Made by a program: the position numbers and the translations under genes | Shown here: piece by piece, positions 49,701-61,700 of the stretch | Layout of the letters: every line of letters begins with the position of its first letter | Position numbering within the stretch: the stretch's first letter is position 1 | Assembly: GCF_039555335.1 (NCBI RefSeq) | Contig: NC_092628.1 | Coordinates: 65,675,292-65,739,291, forward strand | From: Amphiura filiformis | Taxonomy: Eukaryota; Echinodermata; Ophiuroidea; Amphilepidida; Amphiuridae | DNA length: 64,000 bases | Direction of reading: 5' to 3' | Notes under the pieces: model-generated | What the model was told of the DNA's origin: nothing | The model's database searches: none | Seen by the model: the letters and a program-made list of their open reading frames with translations, nothing else

Positions 49701-52700
49701 TTATAGCCATGCAGTGAGAATCCTAGTTCTAGTAATAGGACTGAATTTGTGAGTTTGTTATTTGTAAAATTAGGTAGATGGGGCTCAATGTTATTTTTTC
49801 AAATAATTAGTACGAGTTCATTTGTATTACATTGCATAATTTCTTTATTTTCTAATAATCCTTGGATACCTTGACATGTCCAATGGACCATATCTCCTGA
49901 AATATGACCTGACAGACCTGACGCTCTTTCTGTGACAATAAGATTGAACAAAAATTAAGAAAAGGACTTGAATCTGTACTACATGTATGATGCATCTTTT
50001 TTTGGTTAAAAAAATTGCATTATTGTTTTCTTTCCAATATGATAAGGTCCCAGGGTAACCCTTATATTGTATGATATGGTACCGTACCAGCTATACCGTA
50101 CTGGCTTACCCTCGAGCTCTGAAGCTACATCCACCTATTTATTTGTTTTTAAATTTTGTTATTTTTTTCCCTATAAATATAATCAAGACCCTTTTTTGGC
50201 TGTGGAAACATTTAATAAATTTGATGAAAGACTTCCTCAATAAATGAATGACTAAGTTCAGGACAGAAGCAACACACTGAGAATAATGAAAGCAGCAATC
50301 AACACCCAGCAATCAACAACTGTTGTTCTTTTTACATTGGTATAAAGTTTGGGGATCAAAATGAAATGTTGCAAAATAAAATTTCAGTTTCAAGTAACTT
50401 TATATCAGTTTTTAAAATCTCATGATTTGCTTGAGTATAATTAAAAAAGAAGACAGCAGTGTGCATGTTAAATATCATATTGTATGAGTTGCTTCATACA
50501 ACTACAAGGATCTAAACATGGTGCCCTGGGAGTGAAGAGAAATACAGCCAGATTTGCATTGCAAGGAACATTGAAGACATAATTGGCTATATCCACCCCC
50601 ATGCCTGTCAGAAAGTTTTTTAACTCCTATCATGTACCTCATGCAGACATTGAATTTTTGGACCATAAACATGTGTGATGGGGTAGGATGATAACTTAAC
50701 CAGATATTTACCCTCTACATGACCATAGATAGGTCTTCATGATTCACTTTAAGATTCACTCCTTGTTTGTGCCTCCAGGGGCCAATTGACAAGACTTGTC
50801 TAAATAAATAATACTGATTGCTACATCACTTCTCATAAGTTAGGAATGCCGCTTGGATCACGTTCAAAGATTCCCACATGTCAATTACAATCCATTCTTA
50901 CAGCAGCCAGGCAATGTAAGCCAGCAGGCATCACAAGTTTTTCATGAGAGAGCACAGATCTATGTGTTCAAATAAAACCCTGGAATAAAACACACTCTTA
51001 TAAAGAGGAGATGGACTCAGGGAAGGGATATTTCAGAATTAAGCACATTTCATACTGGTCCTCAGAGGGTCTTAGGCTACATGCACAGAGAGAAAAATAA
51101 CTCATCACACAGCCAATTTATGATACCACCCAATTAACATTTATTTTTTTTGCGGAATTAGCTGAAACGGTCAGAGCACCACACTGATGCACGAACAAGT
51201 AGGACTATCTACAGAGATTACCCATTGATAGGGAACAAAAAAGGTGGGAACGGATTCTGGACATATTATTTGATGATTTGGATGGTGGATCCCACTTGGG
51301 GCAACACACCTCCAAATATTTTCCGGACACGACCATTGAAACTACCAACAATGAAACGGTCCAGCCCCTGATCCCCCTGAAAAACATGCCATACCTGGCT
51401 GAGCACACGGCTGCAAGATATCTTGCCAGCCCACCCCCACATCCGGAACGGGGACTGCGCACAGACCTGGCCAGCTACCCCCAAACACCACTGGTCTGGG
51501 ACACGACCCACCAAACCCTCCCCCAGCTACAAAACTGGGTGGGTTGGGCGGGATTTTCAAACGAACCTGACCGCTCCAGCCGAAAAAGTGAATGAGGAGG
51601 AAAGGAAAAAAAACGCGAAGTACCAGACGCTCACTAACAAGAGATCTGATTGGTCCGAGCCTGGCAAGGTCGTAAGGCAGCCAATCAAGAAGGGGAATAG
51701 CCCCGCCGCAGTTACTACCTCACAAGGGTGACATTACTGTTATGGCTTGAGCTGGGGCAATTAATACAACCTGCCTTACTCCCCCCCGAACATCGAGAAA
51801 AAACCCAGCCAAAACAAAACCAACAGGGAGACCCCATGGTGACAAAAACGCTTTTGAATAGACAAGCTATTAAAAACCGCACATATTGAGGCTTCAAATT
51901 TATAGGTCCATGCATATGTTTGTATAATAATGGTCTGGGTGTGTCTTTTTGTGTAGGAGAATCAAAAGTTGAATACTTGATTTTTCATTATTGAATGAAA
52001 AGTGTTTGAAGACATTCAAGTTTGACAAAGTGCAGATGTGCCCATTTTTATTCTGACAATTTCCTGATTTGAGGGAATTTTGCCCAGTTAATCTATGTAC
52101 AAAAGTACTAATAATAGTAATACATGTAGTATAGCCTGGTTCGCTTTAGGGGCTGTGCAATAAAGCCAATAAAGGGCAGGGGTGCAAATTGTGATTTCTT
52201 CCTCAGGAGCAAAGTTTTTAGGCTCAAGATTTCCTCAATCATACCATGCATAAGATAGCTTTATTCTGCACTTCAAAAGATGAGAATGTTAACATACGGT
52301 AGCGTGTATTTTTTAGAGCGGCTGTATGAAAGGTCTTCAAGCTTCCAAAAAATGGTTTACGATGACAATGAGCGCGCGTAGCGTGCAAAAAATTGGTATT
52401 TTACACTAGTTTGTGGTCAATTTTGGTCGGACAGAGGCTCCTTTCCCCTTTTATTTTTCTTTACCCCTATTCCTCTTTCATTTATTTGTCAGAGGAGCAT
52501 AACTTGTTTTATGGTTCTTCTTTTTAGCGATTTTTGGCAGGCCGAGAGGGGGCAAGCGACATGTTCAGGAAATGTTGACAACACTGACTAGAATCTCTGA
52601 AATGGAGTATTAATATTATTCATACTGAAATGGTATGCTCAACAGTTTAAATGTTATGCTACTCGTTGAATGAGTTGTGATAAAACAGGATTTTATTCTG

Positions 52701-55700
52701 GGTATCCTTCTCTTGCATACCCATCTATCAGACTTATCATTCAGGTTTTGTTTCCAGATCAAATAGTTTCACAAATCTCAGCTGAAAAGAAATAGTTTTG
52801 ACAGCTGCAAATTATAATATTGGGTAGTATTATTTCCATATTCCAATTTATGCAGCCAGACACTCTCAAGAGCCATGCTCAGTGAGTAAAGTATGGTATA
52901 ACTCTCTATTTAAATTTGATCAATGCCCAACTTCCCATAAAAAGTAACAAGTTTCAAACATAGACCTACATTGTACAATAAATTTCAGGGGTGTCTATTC
53001 TTCCCTTATTTCCCCAAAAGGTAGGAATAATGTTACCCCCTTGGGGAAGAATTTTGCCTCAAATTCAGGGGGTTGCCGTCACTGCTTGTACTAAGTTGTA
53101 GGATTTAGGTTGGGGAAGAATCTGGGGAAGGATGTGATGGCCACAACACCATACGGTAGCGAGAGGGAATAATTCAGATTTTCTGGAAGAATAGACACCC
53201 GGGACAGTTTAGTGGTCCTCTGTTCCCGAGTTGGTCCATGTCATTTCCTTTTATACATCCAGTGTGGTACTTTTGTTGTCACATTTAAGGACCCAGTTTA
53301 TGTGGATTTGGTCCCTGAATTGTACACATTTTTTGTTATTGGATTATAATGCTCAAGGAATTTGTACACTATTTGATTATTCCAAAGCCAATGAATAAAA
53401 CCTTTGAATGGAAATTTGTTTTCTTATTATTATAGGTGGTTAGTATTATCATGATTATGTAAGGCATATTTTGTGTAGTTTTAATCTGTATTGGAAGAAT
53501 TTATTTTGTAGTTTTAAGCTGTATTGGAAGAATTTTATTTGCTTTAAGTTCTACAATAAATTTATGGAATTCAAGAATTAAATCATTATCATATATTTTA
53601 AACCCCAAGGCCTCTACAGAACTAGAACAAAACATTTTCAGTTTTATTGCGCCCTACATAACAAAAGAGATTGATAAACCTCCAAACTGTGTTTATTGTT
53701 ATGCAATATGCCTATTGCCCGGTGGGTTCAGTTTGTATTTTTAAAAAGGTAGGGCGTATGACCGTTCCAGGATTTGAAAATGACCCCTATTTCACGGGGA
53801 ATCGAGGACATTTGCAGCAATTTTACCCCCTATTTTGCGAAATCAAGGAAAATTTGCCCCAAATACCTCCCTATTTTTATCATTTTGAGGACGCATTTTC
53901 ATTTCACCCCCTTATCACGAGGAATTGATGACATTTTTCCGAAATAAATACCCCTATTTTTACCATTTCAAGGACGCTTTTGAATTTTTCCCCCTATTTC
54001 ACAGGGAAATGAGGACAATAACAAAAACTGTAGCGGTAAAACGCGGATGAAAGTCCTAGAAATACACCCTATTTTTCATTTCAAGGACAATTTTGCTCCA
54101 AAACACCCCTAATTTGGACAATCGCGAACAATTTTGTCCTCAAAATTCATGGACATTTCTTGAAAAGTACCCCTAATTGGAACCATCATGCGTACACATT
54201 GTCAGTGAAGACTGAACCCACCGGGGCATATTGCAGGGAGGAATTTCAAAAAATTACAAAATGACTTCAGGTAGAGAAACCCTAAATCTGCATATTGGAA
54301 GTTTTAACAAGTTTCAAGAAGCTTTTCCTTTCAAAATTTGTCTTACCCGTTTATTTAGTGGCTATGGGTATACACTTCAGCTATTCAAGTGCTCAATGCT
54401 TTGATTGAATTTTGGAGTGAATCCATACACAAATATCATCAGTAGACTGTGAAGAAAATCTCACTGCCATGCATTTTAATGGGTGTTTGGAATCATTGCT
54501 TCACTGAGCTGGAAAAATAAATGGAATGCACCATGGGCACTCAGGAAAAAATGGTTTAGTGTTGATAAAAATGAACAAAGATGGAATCTATCAATTTGGC
54601 CCCAAAACCATTAGTCTGTTCAACAACAGCAATGGCCACCATGAACGATTAAATGAATGGCGTGACAATGCACGTCGCTGCAAAATTGCAGTTTTACATG
54701 TTGTGGATGTGAACATTTGTAGATTTTTGGAATATATTGAGTCCTCTAAGTTTAAGATCTGGAAAAAGGCACTAGATATAAATCCAAATTTTTTTATTTA
54801 TTTATTATTTTAAAAATAAATAGAATCTGAACAATAATTTGGTGAATCATTAGCAAATTTCATAAATTATTTTCAAGAATGGATTTGCAATTTATACTCT
54901 TGATTTGACTCTATGTTCAAATTGAACACTGTTCCGTAAAACTGTTTTTAAGTTTAACAATTGCCTGAGCCTGGTCTGTTAAAGTTAGTACCGTACTGTA
55001 CTGGTATGCAATAATTTGCCATCTTTTGTTAATGGTAAAAAGTGGTGATTTGGCAGTTGATTGATCCTTTAAGTTAAGTTCAACCCATAACAATGTGAAC
55101 TCAAATATTGTAAACAGTGAAATTTTTGACAATGAAAGTGGACCAATTTGACAACTAGTAATTGTGTATTTTTTTTTTTTTTGGTCAGTTGAAAAATCGA
55201 TGGTATCCATTACTTGTGTGGATATTACTGGTCGTTTATTTTGTTCTTCAAGGGCTGATAAAGATGTAACTGGATAGATGTTTATGACATAACTGGATAG
55301 ATGGTTATGACAGTTTGATCCCAAATATTGTGTGGTGAAAAAGATCTGGCAAATTTTGCTGCATTTCTGATGTTAATCCTGAATGTTGATAAAGTCAACC
55401 ATTTTAATCACCCTGTCACCTAGCTGATCTGTGCCTAAGCGAAGAAAGTGCCCCTTTGACATGAATCTGTGGACCATGTGTGCACATAGATGACACCCCT
55501 TTCAATGATAGTGATCCCTGGGAGTTTTGGTTTGAATGTTTCACTTCATGTAGCCTTGGTTAAAAACTTTCCTTTTTTGGATTCTCATATGCACGTCCAC
55601 ACAGAGGGCTTCTTTTAAGCAACACAGTTCTCAAGCAAATTTTCACCCCCAAATTTATCCCAAAGAAATTTAGGAGATTTCCCGATTTCCCTTTAAGCTT

Positions 55701-58700
55701 CCGATTGTAATCAGGCATTGCAAAACTTGAGGATTCCAGGCTTCATTTGAGTCATGTGGACACGCACTCGGGGATTGATGTAGGAATCACAATCCTCAAG
55801 CACACCGTTCTTCAAGGGTGAATACGATTACTGTGATATTTTAATTGTGCATTAAAATGACTACTAAGCATGTGGAGTTTTGACAGTTCAGTTCAGTTCA
55901 ATAAACCACAAGGGTTTTAATTAATTAATAGGGCAATCATGGTAAATAGGACAAATCTGGAAAAGGAAATCACTAGCAATCCCATGAAACTACTACAAGG
56001 CTGACTTGCATTAAATGAATTTTAAGATGTTTAGCAATAAGGATATCCAATACAGTATATTTATATCCTGGTATACTTCCTTTTGATCAGAAAGTCTTAT
56101 AACATGTTCCCCTTTTCATGGTTATCATCACATCTCTACAAGTTGTAGGTGCTTTGGGACATCTTGCAAAATAGATCCTGTATAAAACACTGCGGTACAG
56201 TACTAAAACTAAGCTAAACTACTTAGATCTAAGTACAGATGAAATTTTAAGTATGAGCTTATCTTCAAAAGGGGCTTATGATACTGGTACACATGTATGT
56301 TTTGAGTCAATTTGAGAGTTCCAACAAAATTAACAGGCCACATGTTTACATGTAGGTTTAAAGAATACACAAAGCTTTTGATGCAATATCATCTTCAGTG
56401 TGTTACTCCCGGGGGGGGGGGGGTACCCAGTACAAATGACCATACGGGGACGTGCCGCAAACATGGGTAGCATTTTCCGCCTTCTGGTATATCAATGACC
56501 CCTCTTTCAAAGCCTATTTTGGTATATGAATGGGTCCTTTTTTCAAAATTTTCCCAAAATTTTGGGAAAATTTGTAAAAACTAAGACAATTTTGGGTAAA
56601 TTCGGTAAAAGTCCAAATTTCTTGAAAAATTGGTATATTCATGGGTCTACTTCCAAAATCTCAGCTGCACGTCCCTACCAAAACCAAACTTGAGTACCCC
56701 GGTGTTACTACTGCACTGTCTAGAGTTAAATTTGAGATTTGCTTTTGTAAATAACAAGGTTTACATTAGAACTAGTATTAACTGTAATGTACTATGGAAG
56801 GTAAACACAATAATTCTTGCAACAGGAAAATACTCTGCTTGCTGTGGCTGGCTGATTGACCTGATTCCAACTTGGAAATTTGATGTGAAAACTAGAGAAT
56901 GTCACAAACTTTTTACCCCAGCCTTTTACTTGTATACACTAGTCGAGGTTAATAAGGTGTACACTAAGATCTAATTGACTATTCAATCATGTGTCAATTA
57001 AAATTGCTTAATATTTGGACCCATTCAAATTGTACAAAGGGTTAAATGGGTTCTATTAAGCTCTAGTAGTGGGTGTAAAGCTAGGGTGAAATGTATTAAA
57101 CCACAGATGGCAATGAATTGAAATGAAATTGACCATGATAAATGTCATGTGTCCCAGTGGTATGGGTGTGTTTGGGGTCATATGTTTGTATTTGTAGTAC
57201 GGTACATTGAACAATTTTTCACCTTAGTAGAAATTTGATACTATTTCTTTCTTTTTTTTGTCCATTATTGAAGGTCTATTAGTTATGAAAGTAAACAAAT
57301 GAACACATGTTACACAGTCACAGTACTGATTTGAAGCGATGTCTCAGAGATAGAAGGCTCTGTGCTGTAAACTGTAGCTTAATTTTTATAGCAGACTCTG
57401 TGCTGTAAACTGTAGCTTAATACAAGCTTAACTTAATTATAACAAACTATAAACAATTTCAAAATGGAGGAAAATATATACCATTATGATGCAAATTGAT
57501 TTAATGTAAATTTGCTTTTATATATTTGATTACAGTTATTAGAGGCTAGACAAGAGATATCTACAGCAACAACCAAACTGAAACAGGTGGAAGGAGAGCT
57601 TGCTGCATCCAGAGAGAGGTGTGACGAGCAAGCTGCTGATATGATCAAAAAATCTAGTGAGTATAAATTGCATTAAAGGAGTCATTGAATTTAGCTAATT
57701 GAAGAAAGAAAGGAGAGCTTTTCGATTGCTTTTGATCTCCATATCAACTGATGATGATGTACTTCAATATTTTTCCTAGACAGAACAAAAATATAGTATT
57801 GCTGCAATATGTAGAGGTGTAACCTATCAGTTTGGTTGACAAAATCTTACAAATAGTGTTTTTATTTGAAGGTTTATTAGGTACTCTTGAAGCTACCAGA
57901 CTGAGTAATGAGGCTACCATTAAGGATCTGCAAGGAACCTTAGCTAAAATGGAAGATAAAGTGAATTGGTTAGAGAGTGAGAGGAGAAATCTGGAAGATA
58001 GCAAACATTCTCTAACTGAAGAACAAACCAGTCAGCTACGCTCATTAGAAAAGGTACTACATGCATTTAGTAAATTGTTCTAAAGTTTAAATTGTTTTAG
58101 TTGACATAAATATATCAACCATTTCAGACAACCCTATTGACCCTTTGCATGGTCATCTCAAAACGAGGTTTTACCCACAAATTGTGTGTTGTGTGTGCGT
58201 ACGACGTCTGTCAAATGTGTGTTTTAATAACTGTGCATACGGTTTGCAAAATCCTTCTGGCACATTGCTAGAAAAGCATGAGAAATAAAAATGCACTTTT
58301 TGCGCATACCTTTGCAGGGAAAACCTTGTTTTGGTAACAAGATGGCAGATCCATGCAAAGGGCAAATGACATGTAAAGCAATGCAATTATTCTGATTCTA
58401 ATTAGCTCTGAGGCCTAGTTAGAGCCATCCATCTCACCTAGCTGCCTCTTTCTACTCAGTGTAGACGTGTATGTGTACTTGAAATGGGAGTAGATAGTTT
58501 TTACTGTACACAAGACAGAGACTCACTCCTTCCCTATGTATGAGAATATGTCATTAAACATTATTGAATTATTTTATTCAGACTTTTAAAACATTTGCAA
58601 AGGCATCAGGGCAAAGTCTTTTTGGTCATTGCGTGATCAGTTTCATCCCAGCCATATGTTAGGAATAACTGGTTTTGATGTAATATTACTTTTCATAATA

Positions 58701-61700
58701 CTGACAAGTGGTATATAATTGAGGACAATTGATACAAACTAGACAATACAAATAACCTTCAGAATCCACCCAAAAAAGGTTAAATGATTGTGAGTGATAT
58801 TTGTTTTATATCTTATCCTTTCTTACATAGGCGCTTGAAGAGTTATCCATAGAGAAGCAGACAATGAAAGAAAGATATGACCAGGCATTAGAAAATGCCA
58901 AGACAACAAGTGAGACAAATATAGAACAGTTAAAGAAAGAACACACTTCACAAATAGGTGATCTACAGAGTAAACACAAGGAGGAGACAGAAGCTGCTGC
59001 TAAAATGGCTGCAGAAGAACTAGAAAAACTTCAAAAGGTTAGTTTCAATTTGTATGTGATATTATAGTTATGTGTATGTTTCTTGAGGATTATTGTTTTT
59101 TAAATTGTCCAACCATCTCTCACCTTATATTAATATCTTAATACTAATAACGGCGTGTCCGTCCGTCCGTGCGCTATCGCATTTGCGTCCGCGCGGTTCG
59201 CGTTCACGCAGTGCACTATCGCGTGCTCGCGATGCGCTATCGCTGAGTATCAACGGGAGTGTCTGTGCGCGAGTACAGTGCGCGCATGATCGGAAAGCAT
59301 TACAGTGTGACTAACAGGTGCATCTCATCGGACCAATAATTATAGGCCTTATTTTCAGAATGGTTAACATAAAAATTATCAGTTATGGTAAGGCCTATAA
59401 CCGTGTTTGCGTTCACGTTTCTTGCGATTGATTTAATTACTTAAGTAACGGCCTATATATCCACGTCCAGATACTAATTTCGGTTTCTCTAAATGTGGTA
59501 GCAGGGCAGGGCTTGGAAGAGGCGAATGATGGTTTTCCAGATTATGGGTAGGCCTACCGAACTACCGAAGTTGTGTCAAGTTGGGTCTTGATCATTGAGA
59601 GACGCATTTCATAGTAGTAGGCATGTCCACTAAAAATTGAAGTACTTTTAAATTGATTCAGACCTAACTTATTGGATGGGAATTGATGAAAGAAACATTT
59701 TGGCGTTTAAATAATCTTAATCGGACGTTTCATTCCAGAGATATGGCCTTTCGCAGGCCGCGACAAATTTTATTTTTTAGCTTGCCCGATCGGGCAGGCA
59801 ATATCAAAATTGGTTGCCGAAATTGCCCGAAATTAACCCATATTCCCGGCAACAATTGCCGACAAAGTCACATACCGTACTCATCATGCAGTGCAGTGCA
59901 TAGTACCGTAAGTGTGCCGAATTTGGCAGTTTCATTCTTACGGAAATCCAATACTTTTCTCAGTTAAGTTGATAAATAAATGAGTATTCATGAAATGCAT
60001 AAAAAATGAACATTTCATTCAATTATTTCACTGTTTGTTTCTTACATGTGGAAAATAATGTGTATTTTATGTGAAATTTTGTCAGTAAAGTCACAGCGAT
60101 TTACGTATTTCGGCAACCACTAGTACATCTCAATCTCAATCATATGCAAATACATGGCCAGCTGACGTCATTGACGTCATGATATTTGCATGAAACAGGT
60201 TCGATAATTGGCCAAACTTCCAATACGTCACGTAACGGCATGATGTTCATTAGCATATGTATATGTCACATGGTGTGGGATACGAGTGCCTAGCGAAATT
60301 TAAATTCCATTTCAAGAAGTTTTCTACTTTGTTTTGACGTTTTTTTTACTTCTGTGAACACGCCAAGTTGTACAGAAATACTCCATTTTAAATCATCAAG
60401 CTTTCATTGGTTTAAATTTAGACTTGCCCGATCGGGCACAGCTCTTCAGAGTTTTAATTGCCCGACAAAAAATGTGATTGCCCCGGGCTATCGGACAGGC
60501 GATTTGTCGCAGCCTGGCCTTTCGAGTGTCACGGTTTTATATAGGGCTGCTAGAACATGTTAAAAAGTTAAAGTCCAAAAAGGAATACTAACAGAAAGTG
60601 CAACTTTAAGGTACTTTTTCTTAATGTATTTATTAACTATCTTATCTGGAACATTTGCTTATAACAACATGAAAATAAGATCATCCTGAAAATTTAATCG
60701 ATTTTGTTAACATACAACAAAAAATATAAGACCTCAAAACCCATGGTTTGTTTGGTGAAACCTCAAGCATGATCATAGATGGCCGCCATGGAAAATATCT
60801 CCATAGAGGAGATGAACAATAAGTGCATTATTTCAAATGAAAAGCGGTAGTCTTAAACATTGTTCAATCTTTTAAGGTCAGCACATTTTATCTTCAAAAA
60901 TTATTATATTTCATCATGGCATAAGTTTGGTAACATTAATCACTACCAATTTTGAGAAATTTGCTCCAACTCAAAGGTTATCTTTACTACATTGAGCAAT
61001 ACACTGTGTGTGCATGGAAGCCATGATGGTCCCCGGTTTTTATACTCCCTATGAAATGGACATGGTAGTGAGAAGTGCACGGGAAGTGCATGATTTGAGA
61101 TGGGCATGTAGGCTTAAACATTCTTAAATTTCTTAACATCCTACACATTTTGTCTTCATAAATAGTTAAATTTTATGAGTATGTAAGTTTGCTTGTCTGA
61201 TTCACTCCAAATTCGGAGATAATTGCGTTTGAACACCTGATGCACGGAATGGTGTCACTTCAACCTGTTGTAGTTCTCATCTCATTAAATTTTTCATTAA
61301 AAAAGTTGATCTCTTCATGCAGGAAGGTCCTCTCTATTTACTGACCAAACAGGAAAAAGTTTGGTTAATGTTTTCTGGTGGAATCAGGAATTTCTTGAAA
61401 CACCCTGATATAGGCCTACATTTGGATCAAAACAAGTATGTACGCCATTTAACAGGCCTGGGATTTCTTGTATCGATCAGTTTCTCCATAGACAATACGT
61501 GTGTGAGTGCACGCACACAGTAAATGAAAAATCGTTCTAGTGGAAACTGTATTGAGAGTGGGCATCCCTAATAGTAGTTTTAAAAAGTCAGGGCATGTAT
61601 ATGGGTAACGGGTTTGGGTAATTAGATATAGGCCTATCACGAGAAGCGCCCGACCCGAGAAGCGCCCGACCCGAGAACCGCGAAATCTAGTGTTATATAT

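Larger units (their letters stand above)
49445..57535. other. FAM184 intron 2 (8.1 kb)
   Basis: The protein continues directly from exon 2 to exon 3 by comparison with vertebrate FAM184A, so no exon is missed. It contains an unusual GC-richer block (51160-51930), a dispersed repeat (52176-52450), a TIR element (53716-54228), a poly-G-associated repeat (56405-56700) and a 30-bp tandem duplication (57355-57422). The remainder (49445-51150, 54230-56400) shows nothing recognisable. Confidence 0.75.

Noticed and set aside
54526..54813. 95-codon frame in FAM184 intron 2
   Set aside because: No motif or neighbouring splice structure. FAM184 continues directly from exon 2 to exon 3 without it.
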